Below, one piece after another: positions 26,549 through 35,085 of a stretch of 64,000 nucleotides of DNA (position 1 is the stretch's first letter; each line of letters begins with the position of its first letter). The notes beneath the pieces were generated by a model. The model was not told the DNA's origin. It made no database searches and saw only the letters and a program-made list of their open reading frames with translations. The DNA is from Sediminicola sp047612485 (lineage in GTDB: Bacteria; Bacteroidota; Bacteroidia; Flavobacteriales; Flavobacteriaceae): positions 1-64,000 of the forward strand of contig JBLGAT010000005.1 in assembly GCA_047612485.1 (NCBI GenBank), written 5' to 3'. Position numbers and translations under genes: made by a program.

Positions 26549-27465
26549 TCGCGACCTTATTGGACATTCATTCAGAAGTAAAAAATGCATTATATAAAGG
26601 GCTGCCCATTGTGGCATTGGAATCCACGATAATCTCCCACGGAATGCCCTATCCTCAAAATTTGGAAACCGCATTACAGGTTGAACAAATCCTAAGAGAA
26701 AATGGGGTTGTACCCGCCACAACGGCCCTAATGAATGGAAAGATAAAAGTGGGGTTGACAGAAAAGGAACTTAAATACCTAGCCAAGTCGGGACCAAAAG
26801 TTGAAAAAGCTAGTCGTAGAGACCTTCCATACCTTTTGTCAAAGAATATAGATGGGGCTACCACCGTGGCATCCACTATGATAGCCGCCCATTTGGCTGG
26901 AATAAAAATTATGGCAACTGGAGGTATTGGCGGGGTACACCGAGGGGCTGCAGAAAGCTTTGATATTTCAGCAGATTTACAAGAGTTGGCACATACCAAT
27001 GTTGCCGTGGTCTGTGCAGGAATCAAATCGGTTCTTGATATAGGCTTAACGTTAGAGTATCTGGAAACTTATGGGGTACCCGTTATTGGTTATAAAACTT
27101 CTGAATTACCCGCCTTCTACACCCAAAAGAGCGGTTTTAAGGTGAATTACCGGATGGACAGCCCCATGGAGGTCGCTAAAATGTTAAAAATAAAGTGGGG
27201 TCTTTCCTTACATGGTGGCGTGTTGATAGCAAATCCCATTCCGAAGGAGAAGGAACTGGCATTTGAGGTAATGCACAGGGCCATTGAACAGGCACTTCTG
27301 GCAGAGCAAAAATTAGGCATAAAAGGAAAAGAAAGCACCCCCTTTCTTTTGGGCAGGGTTAAGGAATTAACTAGCGGCTCCAGCCTAGAGGCCAATATTG
27401 AGTTGGTCTATAACAATGTTAGATTGGCTGCAGCCATAGCCAAGGAATATATACAACAGGAATAA
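26545..27465 (+). CDS. psuG: Pseudouridine-5'-phosphate glycosidase
   Basis: The 306-residue enzyme has the family markers VALESTIISHGMPYPQNLET, VPATTALMNGKIKVGL, RRDLPYLLSKNIDGATTVAS, MATGGIGGVHRGA, YGVPVIGYKTSELPAFY and GGVLIANPIPKE. It reversibly splits pseudouridine 5'-phosphate into uracil and ribose 5-phosphate at a Mn-dependent active site. Length and motifs are complete. Its ATG overlaps the end of psuK (ATGA), a tight catabolic pair. Confidence 0.96.
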   Translation: MIATLLDIHSEVKNALYKGLPIVALESTIISHGMPYPQNLETALQVEQILRENGVVPATTALMNGKIKVGLTEKELKYLAKSGPKVEKASRRDLPYLLSKNIDGATTVASTMIAAHLAGIKIMATGGIGGVHRGAAESFDISADLQELAHTNVAVVCAGIKSVLDIGLTLEYLETYGVPVIGYKTSELPAFYTQKSGFKVNYRMDSPMEVAKMLKIKWGLSLHGGVLIANPIPKEKELAFEVMHRAIEQALLAEQKLGIKGKESTPFLLGRVKELTSGSSLEANIELVYNNVRLAAAIAKEYIQQE

Positions 27466-27547
27466 AATTTTTCTGAATTTTAGGGTAGAAAATGTATAAA
27501 AATGCATCTTTGACAAATAATTAAATTGCAAGACTAGCGTATTCTCC

Positions 27548-28132
27548 ATGCTTGAAACCAATCACCTACACTTTAAGATCTACAAACCTTTTGGTATGCT
27601 CAGCCAGATGGGATCCAATGATCCCAAGGAAGCTCGGAGTAAACAATTTTTAGGCGAACTCTTTGAATTTCCAGATGGGATTATGCCCATTGGCCGTTTG
27701 GATGAAAAATCTGAAGGGCTACTGTTCATGACTACAGATGGGAAATTGAGTGATGCCATTAATCGATCTGGGGTAGAAAAGGAATATTACGCCCAATTGG
27801 ATGGGGAGATTACCGATGAGGCTGTTAGAAATTTACAAATTGGCGTAGAAATAGGCTTTGCGGGTAAAAGATATGTGACCAAACCATGTGGGGCATTAAA
27901 AATTAAGGCTCCTCACCCACTTTCCGAACCAGATCAGAGTCTGCGGATAGGAAGGCATAGGGCCACTTCTTGGATCAGCATTGTATTGACCGAGGGAAAG
28001 TTTAGACAAGTGCGTAAAATGACTGCGGCTGTAGGGTTTCCTACCTTGAGATTGGTACGGGTTAGAATAGGCACCACTACGTTGAAAGATCTTGCCCCTG
28101 GTGATGTTAAAGAGACCAGTATATCTCTTTAA
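27548..28132 (+). CDS. RsuA/RluE-family pseudouridine synthase
   Basis: The 194-residue protein has the catalytic motif MPIGRLDEKSEGLL with the nucleophilic Asp, KIYKPFGMLSQ at the N-terminus, EKEYYAQLDGEITDE and the C-terminal FRQVRKMTAAVGFPTLRLVR. It has no S4 domain, which matches RluE-type enzymes (in E. coli, U2457 of 23S rRNA). It should convert a specific rRNA uridine to pseudouridine. It lies 82 bp behind psuG on the same strand, so pseudouridine making and breaking genes are adjacent here. Confidence 0.9.
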   Translation: MLETNHLHFKIYKPFGMLSQMGSNDPKEARSKQFLGELFEFPDGIMPIGRLDEKSEGLLFMTTDGKLSDAINRSGVEKEYYAQLDGEITDEAVRNLQIGVEIGFAGKRYVTKPCGALKIKAPHPLSEPDQSLRIGRHRATSWISIVLTEGKFRQVRKMTAAVGFPTLRLVRVRIGTTTLKDLAPGDVKETSISL

Positions 28133-28209
28133 AGTCAATGTAGTGCTTTAGAGAAGTAAAGTGCCTTTTAATAAACTAATAAGTGAGGTTTTATTGGTGA
28201 ATTTTAGAG

Positions 28210-28755
28210 CTATTTTTTACCATAGTTTTTAGAAAACACGGTTTCAAATTGATTATCGTCCTTCATGTATTTTGCCGTAGCTGAAATTGCCAATTCTATC
28301 CCAGGTTCTAAAACGGTATAGTGCGCCATAACAATGACAGGTTTTCCTTCTTCATCAAAATGAAGAGGTGTTGAATTTTGAATTAGTTGGACATAGGCAC
28401 CGATCCATTTTTTACATGGTAATTATAGGTATAACACATATATTTTCGTTCTTCCAAAGGAATCTTTTTCAATGTGAATGCCATTATGTCCTGTAAGGCT
28501 TCCAAATAACTTTTTAGATCTTCTGGATGGATAAGACTCCAAAAAAAAATAGGTCATCCCTTTCTACTTCATTTCCTGTGGCTTTATCCCAATACATGCT
28601 TCAAAATTCTTACTCATAAAATCAAAGGATAATTTGGTGGTATTTATTAAAGAGAAAAAGGTGGAGTTGTAAGGCATATACGCATCTAGTTCCGTAAGTT
28701 TTTTTATTTGATGATCCGATAGGACCTCACCATATGATTTGAATATACGGTTTGT
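28210..28755 (-). pseudogene. Remnant of a PAS-containing regulator
   Basis: Conceptual minus-strand reading with frame changes gives EVLSDHQIKKLTELDAYMPY, FFSLINTTKLSFDFMSKNFE, IHPEDLKSYLEALQDIMAFT, KKIPLEERKYMCYTYNYHVK and STPLHFDEEGKPVIVMAHYT, ending in FSKNYGKK and a stop at 28210. The order resembles the PAS sensor half of flavobacterial LuxR-type regulators. There is no start codon, at least two frameshifts occur (one near a run of nine A at 28541) and no HTH domain is left. It explains almost all of the gap 28133-28770. Confidence 0.6.
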
Positions 28756-28770
28756 ACGGAACCCTAGATA

Positions 28771-29274
28771 TTAGGGGTATTCAATTTTTAGGATTTCAAA
28801 GACCCTATTCCCATTTTTCAATATTAAGGTTGCCTTCTCCCCTACTGTTTTATGGTTCAGGATTTTGGCCAAGGGTGCGGTAAATGCAATTTTACCCTTG
28901 GAGATATCAGCTTCATCCACTCCCACAATCTGAAGGGTCTGTAATTTTCCGGTTCCATTGATTTTCAATTGCAACTTGGCACCAAATCGCACGCTCTCTT
29001 TCTTTTGACTTTCAAGGTCAATAGGTCTGGCACTATGTATTCTGTCATTTAATAAATGGAGTTTTCCATTCAGAACCAATAACGCAATTCGTCTTTCATT
29101 GGCATCTTCAATGTCCAATTTTCCGCGTTCTTCTAAAAGCATTTCTTTTTCATCCAATAGAATTTGTAATCCCATAGGGGTTACATAATTGGTTTCCCCG
29201 ATAGGCAAGTGTGCTCTCGGAGAAATTTTAGGTATTTCTTCTTGGTCATCTTCCTTAACAAAGGCTCTACTCAT
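28771..29274 (-). CDS. GreA/GreB family transcript-cleavage factor
   Basis: The 167-residue protein has a short N-terminal coiled coil (MGLQILLDEKEMLLEERGKL to ALLVLNGKLHLLNDRIHSAR) and the C-terminal FKBP-like Gre domain (LQIVGVDEADISKGKIAFTA, PLAKILNHKTVGEKATL). Full GreA has a longer coiled coil with an acidic tip; here the N-terminal part is atypical, as in the flavobacterial GreA/GreB-like proteins. It should act at the RNA polymerase secondary channel, possibly as a regulator rather than a cleavage factor. Confidence 0.8.
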   Translation of the reverse strand: MSRAFVKEDDQEEIPKISPRAHLPIGETNYVTPMGLQILLDEKEMLLEERGKLDIEDANERRIALLVLNGKLHLLNDRIHSARPIDLESQKKESVRFGAKLQLKINGTGKLQTLQIVGVDEADISKGKIAFTAPLAKILNHKTVGEKATLILKNGNRVFEILKIEYP

Positions 29275-29335
29275 AAATTTTATTTATTCATTACCTTAAA
29301 ATAGACAAAAACAAGGACGAATCCAAGTCAAACGC

Positions 29336-30031
29336 CTAGTCCTTGAACGCACTAAGTTCTGTAATGGGGGTAATCTCCAATTTCCCGAATTCAACTTCAG
29401 ATCCCTCGGCCTGCAAGGCAATCTGTCCATTGCTCACCGTTGCATTGTACCCATAGTTTGCCAATGTACCATTGACCCAAACTTTGATTTCATTTTTAAG
29501 ACATTCGATCACCATGGTATTCCATTCGCCCAAAGGTTTTTCCAAGCCGTTGGTCAAATTTTGAATGTGCCTGTTGGTCCCCTCTGTAATTCCCCAAGAT
29601 TCTTTTGGACCTCTTCGCTCTACCATGTTGTCCGCAGTAATATCTTCCATAATGACCCAGAAGTCACCTGCATTTCCATGTTCCATTTGTACCTCTATGG
29701 ATTTTGGGAACATTTGGTACAGGGCCCTTGGTGTGGACGCATGCACCAATATCCCACAATTTCCAGGCTCTCCCGTAAAGCGGTATTCAATATCCAAGCG
29801 ATAATCTTTATATTCCGCATCCGTGATAAGATGACCTCTTGGTGTTCCAAGACTCACCAAATTCCCATCGCGAATGATGAAGGGATTTATTGTATTGGGA
29901 ACGGTATCCATTTCAGGTACATCTACTTGCCAGCCCTCCAAGTTTTGACCATTAAAAAGAGGGACTGTTGTTTGGGAATTACAGGCAACTATTGTCAAAA
30001 TTATGGAGAAAAGAAATAGTAGTTTTTTCAT
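29336..30031 (-). CDS. DUF1080 (3-keto-disaccharide hydrolase-like) lipoprotein
   Basis: The 231-residue precursor has a lipoprotein signal (FLFSIILTIVACNSQ). The mature domain is a DUF1080 jelly roll: FNGQNLEGWQVD, LVSLGTPRGHLITDAEYKDY, FRFTGEPGNCGILVHAS-like text, KSIEVQMEHGNAGDFWV, EWNTMVIECLKNEIKVWVNG and GQIALQAEGSEVEFGKLEI. Members include secreted 3-keto-disaccharide hydrolases and many uncharacterised proteins. It is last of the three-gene operon with the PLP enzyme and symporter (22 bp behind the PLP gene). Confidence 0.88.
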   Translation of the reverse strand: MKKLLFLFSIILTIVACNSQTTVPLFNGQNLEGWQVDVPEMDTVPNTINPFIIRDGNLVSLGTPRGHLITDAEYKDYRLDIEYRFTGEPGNCGILVHASTPRALYQMFPKSIEVQMEHGNAGDFWVIMEDITADNMVERRGPKESWGITEGTNRHIQNLTNGLEKPLGEWNTMVIECLKNEIKVWVNGTLANYGYNATVSNGQIALQAEGSEVEFGKLEITPITELSAFKD

Positions 30032-30053
30032 GGAATTATAAATTATCGCTTAA

Positions 30054-31181
30054 TTAAATGTTGATTTTTCTTTTGCGGGCGGTTATGTGCCATGTGTCCA
30101 CTTTGTAACCATTTTCGATGACCGCAACCTCGTCATATAGGTTAATGGTGGGGCAAATATGATAGGGTACGCCATAGAAGACATCGCCAACCTCTATCCC
30201 ATCCCAATCCTTGACCCTAAGGACTCCGTGTTCTTCGCTTTGGGAAAGTAGCTCATAATCCGAAAGATTCAGAAACTTCACTCGATTTTGAATTGGATTT
30301 TCCGCGGCCACCCCTTTATGTCCTAGATCCAATGTTATGACCCCTTTTTTTGGTTTGGAAATGACGCGCGTGACCAAAAGGGCAGCATATTTAAATTCTT
30401 GTTCCCCCATTTTGTCGCCATAGCCCCAATCCCAAAGCAAACAGGTGCCGGGGCTACAAATCCGGCTTTTATTCAATAAATGTGCCGTAAAGGACGGCGT
30501 ACCACCACAAATGAGCAGAAAGTTGGGGTCTTCCTCTTTTAATTGGCTGTACAGGGTATTGATCTGTGTAAGGCCATGCTCTATCTCCTCCATTCTTTTT
30601 TGAAAGTCGCTGTTCCTTATATGTCCGTCATATACGTGCAACCCTCTAAAATAAAGACTTTTAAGTTTCTTTACTTCTAAGATAAGTTGATCTAATCCAC
30701 TTCCCATTTCCATCCCGGAACGATCCATGCCGTTATTGATATCTATGAAAATTTCGATTTGCAAATTATTATTCTTAGCCACTTCATTTAACAGTTGTGC
30801 AGAAGCCACATTATCTATTATGGTTGAGAATACCGTATTAGGATAATGTTGTATTAACGTAGCGAATCGCACAATTTTGGGTCCCACCAATTGATGGGCC
30901 AATAAAATAGCCGTTGCCCCTTCCTCTGCCGCAATTTCAGCTTCCGCAATTGTTGAGGACTTAAACCTCGTAATGCCAGCGGATATCATTTGGGCTATGA
31001 CCTTGGGCATTTTGTTTGTTTTAACATGGGGCATCAACCTAGAAACATCATTGCCCACCATGGCCTTCATCTTTTGAATATTGAACAGTAAATGCTCCTT
31101 GTATAGGGCAATGGACGGGGAATCCAATTCCTCCACATTGTTGATAAGGTACCAGTCTGATGCTAAATTGGCATGGTTCAT
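30054..31181 (-). CDS. D-threonine aldolase-like PLP enzyme
   Basis: The 375-residue enzyme has the fold-type III alanine-racemase-like barrel with PLP Lys in LMPHVKTNKMP, KSSTIAEAEIAAEEGATAIL, FIDINNGMDRSGM and SFTAHLLNKSRICSPGTC. Its C-terminal domain carries DLGHKGVAAE and HICPTINLYDE, the His/Cys metal site of D-threonine aldolase/D-serine dehydratase-like (DSD1) enzymes. It should cleave D-threonine or a related 3-hydroxy D-amino acid, using PLP and a divalent metal. It lies 21 bp behind the symporter gene and 22 bp ahead of the DUF1080 gene. Confidence 0.88.
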   Translation of the reverse strand: MNHANLASDWYLINNVEELDSPSIALYKEHLLFNIQKMKAMVGNDVSRLMPHVKTNKMPKVIAQMISAGITRFKSSTIAEAEIAAEEGATAILLAHQLVGPKIVRFATLIQHYPNTVFSTIIDNVASAQLLNEVAKNNNLQIEIFIDINNGMDRSGMEMGSGLDQLILEVKKLKSLYFRGLHVYDGHIRNSDFQKRMEEIEHGLTQINTLYSQLKEEDPNFLLICGGTPSFTAHLLNKSRICSPGTCLLWDWGYGDKMGEQEFKYAALLVTRVISKPKKGVITLDLGHKGVAAENPIQNRVKFLNLSDYELLSQSEEHGVLRVKDWDGIEVGDVFYGVPYHICPTINLYDEVAVIENGYKVDTWHITARKRKINI

Positions 31182-31202
31182 AGGTTCTACATGTTTTGAA
31201 AG

Positions 31203-32537
31203 TTAAGAGACCTTATATGCCCTGTTGAATTTCTTAATCAAGATATAAAGGATTATTGCTGCAAGCAAACAACCAAGGGTAAAATGCCATTGAAAACCCT
31301 GGCTTGCCAAAATTGGAAAAAATACGAGACAGAGCACCTCAAAAGGGGTTACGCCTATATACCCTAGGGCAAAAACCGGTAATGTTTCAGATTTCGCTTC
31401 AGGATCTACCATCCGCAATAAAGCGATACCAATGGCAGTAACCCCCAAGGACATGCCCCATAAAAAAATTGATTTTTCAAACCAGAACGTGCTGAACAAT
31501 TTTGGTCCCATAAATCGAAACAAGAAAATGGCGAGGACTATGCCCAAAACAAAAATGAGTAGTAAGGGCCCAGCAAATTTAACTACCACGGCAGTTTTTA
31601 TGGAAGCGATCCCAAATACGACAATGAGATCTGCAAATAACCCACAAATTCTACTCATCAGTTTCGGATCAAAGAATTGCATTAACTTTAATTTCGACAA
31701 CAATGCCTTTAACAGCAATCCTACGATAAAGGCAAACGAAAACGAGGCAATGGTATAGCCGCTTAAAAAAGGTTTTGTGATGTTGGTGAGAAAAATTCCG
31801 GCAAACCCAACAAATACTACCAACATAAGGTGCATTAACAAAGGATCTATGGCTATGTTGGAAAATGTAGCCTTACCTATGGACTTTTGGTCCTTTTGCT
31901 CTATCAATCCGGTTTTATAGCTATTGGGGAGCTCGTTAAAATCTTTGATAAAGGAGGTTTTTTTCTTTTTTATGCCCCATTGTACCATGATTACTCCGCC
32001 CATAGTGGCTGAAAATATCCCTACGGTGGCACTGGTCATCGCCAAGGATTGTGCTTCTTCCCATTGTAAATTGGATGCAAAAGATTCCCCGATGGCGGCT
32101 GCGGTTCCGTGGCCCCCAAAAAAACCTGTAGCCAAGATGGCACCAAAACTGCTATGGATTCCAGGATACAGCCAACTTAAAAAAGTTAGCCCAAACAAGA
32201 GCCCAATACCCCATTGCAACAGGAGGATGATGATGGACGCGCCCCCAATCTGCACCGTGTTTCTTTTAAACGCCCTGGATTTATCTTTTTTAATGTCGAA
32301 TGTGAAGGGCAAAGAGCCAAATAAAAAAGCAATCATGATGCCGGGATACGAACCTATTTCATCCGAAAACGGCAGGAATTGTAATCCATTAGTGCCCAAA
32401 AGTAGTCCCAATAAGCCTGTAATAATACTCACAGGGATAAACAGTCTTTGCAAAATGGTAATTCTATTTCTTAGGATAAAACCAATTAAAAGGAGGATGG
32501 AGATCAATCCTAGATCCTGTATAAAACTAGATGGCAT
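31203..32537 (-). CDS. GltS-type sodium/glutamate symporter-like protein
   Basis: The 444-residue protein has about eleven membrane segments and GltS-like motifs: RLFIPVSIITGLLGLLLG, LATGFFGGHGTAAAIGESF (the glycine-rich pore loop), AMTSATVGIFSATMGGV and in the second half FADLIVVFGIASIK and SLGVTAIGIALLRMVDPEA. GltS transports glutamate with sodium. Being in an operon with a PLP enzyme acting on D-amino acids suggests it may import a related amino acid. It is probably the first gene of that operon. Confidence 0.87.
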   Translation of the reverse strand: MPSSFIQDLGLISILLLIGFILRNRITILQRLFIPVSIITGLLGLLLGTNGLQFLPFSDEIGSYPGIMIAFLFGSLPFTFDIKKDKSRAFKRNTVQIGGASIIILLLQWGIGLLFGLTFLSWLYPGIHSSFGAILATGFFGGHGTAAAIGESFASNLQWEEAQSLAMTSATVGIFSATMGGVIMVQWGIKKKKTSFIKDFNELPNSYKTGLIEQKDQKSIGKATFSNIAIDPLLMHLMLVVFVGFAGIFLTNITKPFLSGYTIASFSFAFIVGLLLKALLSKLKLMQFFDPKLMSRICGLFADLIVVFGIASIKTAVVVKFAGPLLLIFVLGIVLAIFLFRFMGPKLFSTFWFEKSIFLWGMSLGVTAIGIALLRMVDPEAKSETLPVFALGYIGVTPFEVLCLVFFPILASQGFQWHFTLGCLLAAIILYILIKKFNRAYKVS

Positions 32538-32616
32538 TTAAACGTTTTAAATGAGTTTTTTTGATTGTAATTGTTTGAAATATGTGATAAATCAACCGAA
32601 GTTTTTATCCATCCAA

Positions 32617-34500
32617 TTATTTTCGTTTGATAGGCAGCCTGATTTGTGAAAGATATGTTTCCGAATGATGCACCTTATTATGGGCAACAACACTAATGGA
32701 TTCGTCATAATTGGCTCCCCCCGTATTTAAATTACGGGCAAATCTTGGGAAATTACTACTTGATATCTCTATTCTGATCCTATGGCCCTTTTTGAAGTAA
32801 TTACTGGTAGACATAGGTGTTAAGTCTACCTTGTACACCTTGCCTTTTTGCATAAATACTTCCTTATCATAGCCTTCCCTATATCTTACCCTTTGAATGG
32901 TCTCATCCAAGTTATAAGCGGTGCCGTCTGGATATACATCCAATATTTTTATGGTAAAATCGGTATCCTTGGCATCAGAGGACACAAATAAGGTAGATTC
33001 AATAAAGCCAGATACTTCTACCCCTTCCGGAAGGATATCCGTGGTATACACCAAAATATCGTTTCTAGTTTCCATCTGTTGTTGATCAAAGGCTCCACCT
33101 TGCACTGCATTTCCAGTACAACATACATTGCCTCCATATGATTTAACAGGATTCATAGGGTCATAAGTAAAGGAATCCGGCATGTCCTGTTTTGGTTTGG
33201 TGGTTGTCAGTTTGCCATCTCCATATAAACTATTGGCACTTCCTTTACTATTGAGGTAGTACGTTTCAAGATTTGTGCTAACGGGTGGCCATTCATTTGC
33301 CGATTGCCATGTATTACTTCCCATGGTGTAGTATTGTACCCTTGGTGTATTTTCTTTAAAATTATTTTGTTCCCCTTTTAGCCAAAGATCGAACCAAGCA
33401 TAAATTTGCTTTTCATAATCCAATCGGGCATCGCCAACACTGCGTTCTCCTATAATCGTATTTTCTGTGGCCCTAGTATAGGCACAGTGTAAAGTGGGTG
33501 CTATGACCAAGTATTGGTTATCCCTTATTTCTTGGTCCTTGGCGTTTTTTCTTACATGATTGAAAAGGGCCAAATTTGGGCTTATGGAGACGTCATACCA
33601 AGAGGCGAACCAAAAACTGGGAACTCCAAAATCCATGTTGTCATGATAGAGGCCTCCCGTATACCAATCTTTGTGGTTAGGGGTGCGTCGCACCATTTTA
33701 TCGAACACCTCTTTTTTACCATTCATATTCTTTAAAATATCTTGGATTGGAAGGTGTTTTAACGCTTCGGCCATATCAATAGATGGGTTTTCTGGTGCCA
33801 GGTCATAAAATCTAGAAATACGTATTAAATCTTCTTGAGTGGCCTCAGTAGGTATTCTTGGCTTGAATTTATCGTGCTCTACACCATAAAGCCAAGAAAA
33901 GAATAAAAGCTGCTCTACTCCTCCCCTATACCAATTTCCCTGTTCTTGATAGTTCCCAACACGTCCTACTCCAGCACCGTATCCTTGTGGAACCATAGCG
34001 GCATGTGAGGGGTGGTCCAAAGCTGCAACAGCCATTTGCCACTCTGCTGTAGAGGAGCAGCCCAAAGTGCCAACTTTTCCGTTGGACCACGATTGGTCCT
34101 TCATCCATGAAAAGGCATCATACCCATCAGTTAGGGGCACTCCTAAAATATCCCATTCTCCTTCGGAGAAGTAGCGGCCACGTTCGTTCTGCACCACATA
34201 GGCATACCCCCTCTTTACTGCTTCATAAGCCCTTTCTGCAGTCCTTGTTTTTTCCTCACCATCGCCCCATGAATTGAAGTTGTAAGGGGTCCTAGAAAAG
34301 ATAATTGGAACAGGGGTGGTAGTTTTAGGTCTGTATATATCAGTAGCCAAGCGTACCCCATCTCGCATGGGCATCATTATCTTTTGATCGATAATGGCTA
34401 TTTCTTCCAGTTTATCAAGAATGTCATTTTGAGCTTGAAGATTGAAATTGAAAAAACAAAGTAACAAGCAACATGAAGTAAAGGTCAATCGTGTATTCAT
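32617..34500 (-). CDS. Secreted CocE/NonD family serine hydrolase
   Basis: The 627-residue precursor has a signal peptide (FTSCCLLLCFFNFNLQAQ). The alpha/beta hydrolase part shows MPMRDGVRLATDIYRPKTT, SRTPYNFNSW (oxyanion region), QNERGRYFSEGEWDI and the nucleophile in KVGTLGCSSTAEWQMAVAAL. The C-terminal jelly roll includes DFTIKILDVYPDGTAYNLDE and GHRIRIEISSSNFPRFARNL, typical of the X-Pro dipeptidyl-peptidase S15/CocE family. It should hydrolyse an ester or peptide in the periplasm; the substrate is unknown. Confidence 0.9.
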   Translation of the reverse strand: MNTRLTFTSCCLLLCFFNFNLQAQNDILDKLEEIAIIDQKIMMPMRDGVRLATDIYRPKTTTPVPIIFSRTPYNFNSWGDGEEKTRTAERAYEAVKRGYAYVVQNERGRYFSEGEWDILGVPLTDGYDAFSWMKDQSWSNGKVGTLGCSSTAEWQMAVAALDHPSHAAMVPQGYGAGVGRVGNYQEQGNWYRGGVEQLLFFSWLYGVEHDKFKPRIPTEATQEDLIRISRFYDLAPENPSIDMAEALKHLPIQDILKNMNGKKEVFDKMVRRTPNHKDWYTGGLYHDNMDFGVPSFWFASWYDVSISPNLALFNHVRKNAKDQEIRDNQYLVIAPTLHCAYTRATENTIIGERSVGDARLDYEKQIYAWFDLWLKGEQNNFKENTPRVQYYTMGSNTWQSANEWPPVSTNLETYYLNSKGSANSLYGDGKLTTTKPKQDMPDSFTYDPMNPVKSYGGNVCCTGNAVQGGAFDQQQMETRNDILVYTTDILPEGVEVSGFIESTLFVSSDAKDTDFTIKILDVYPDGTAYNLDETIQRVRYREGYDKEVFMQKGKVYKVDLTPMSTSNYFKKGHRIRIEISSSNFPRFARNLNTGGANYDESISVVAHNKVHHSETYLSQIRLPIKRK

Positions 34501-34841
34501 GGTCTATTTTAGGTTGATGGTTCTCAAGTGGTAAGTTATAAAAAATTAAACATGAATACTATCCTATGAAATAATTTGGTTCCCTGTTTAGAACATTACA
34601 CCATTCTATAAATGTAAAGTGTTGGTTATATTATGTTTCATTTTCCTATTTTAGAATGTTGGCCATGGAAACTTTAGTTGAATTTTTCAACATCTCTTTA
34701 CTTAAGTAAGCTCTATTACTTATGTAGCTATTCTTCGGCATGGTTCAATAAGCACTGTTTTTATTTAAAATAGTAAGCTTAGCAAAATATACGGGCGAAA
34801 CAATCCTACCCTAAATATTAATTTTATAAATACATATCATT

Positions 34842-34958
34842 ATGTCCAAAGAAAAAGAAGGTAAAGTAAAATCTGACAAAACTGCCGCTGCAAAAACCCC
34901 TAAAGAGAAAAAAGCAGTGAAAGCCGCTAAAAAGAGTTCTAAAAAATTTGGGGGATAA
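34842..34958 (+). CDS. 38-residue lysine-rich (histone-like) protein
   Basis: ATG at 34842 to TAA at 34956 gives 38 codons, 15 of them Lys, with Ala, Thr and Ser: MSKEKEGKVKSDKTAAAKTP, then KEKKAVKAAKKSSKKFGG. It resembles the tails of small Lys/Ala-rich DNA- or RNA-binding proteins of Bacteroidota (histone H1-like). The leader is AT-rich with no clear Shine-Dalgarno. It is the only coding signal in the gap 34501-35085. Confidence 0.6.
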   Translation: MSKEKEGKVKSDKTAAAKTPKEKKAVKAAKKSSKKFGG

Positions 34959-35085
34959 AATGCTCCAGTAGCCAAAGACAAATCATTCCCTTGAAGCCAT
35001 CCAGCGGTTTAAGTTGATCCGTATCTTCTTGAAAAGTGGGTATGAGGATCTGGTGCTATAAACACTACTAATTGGTGCTTATTAA

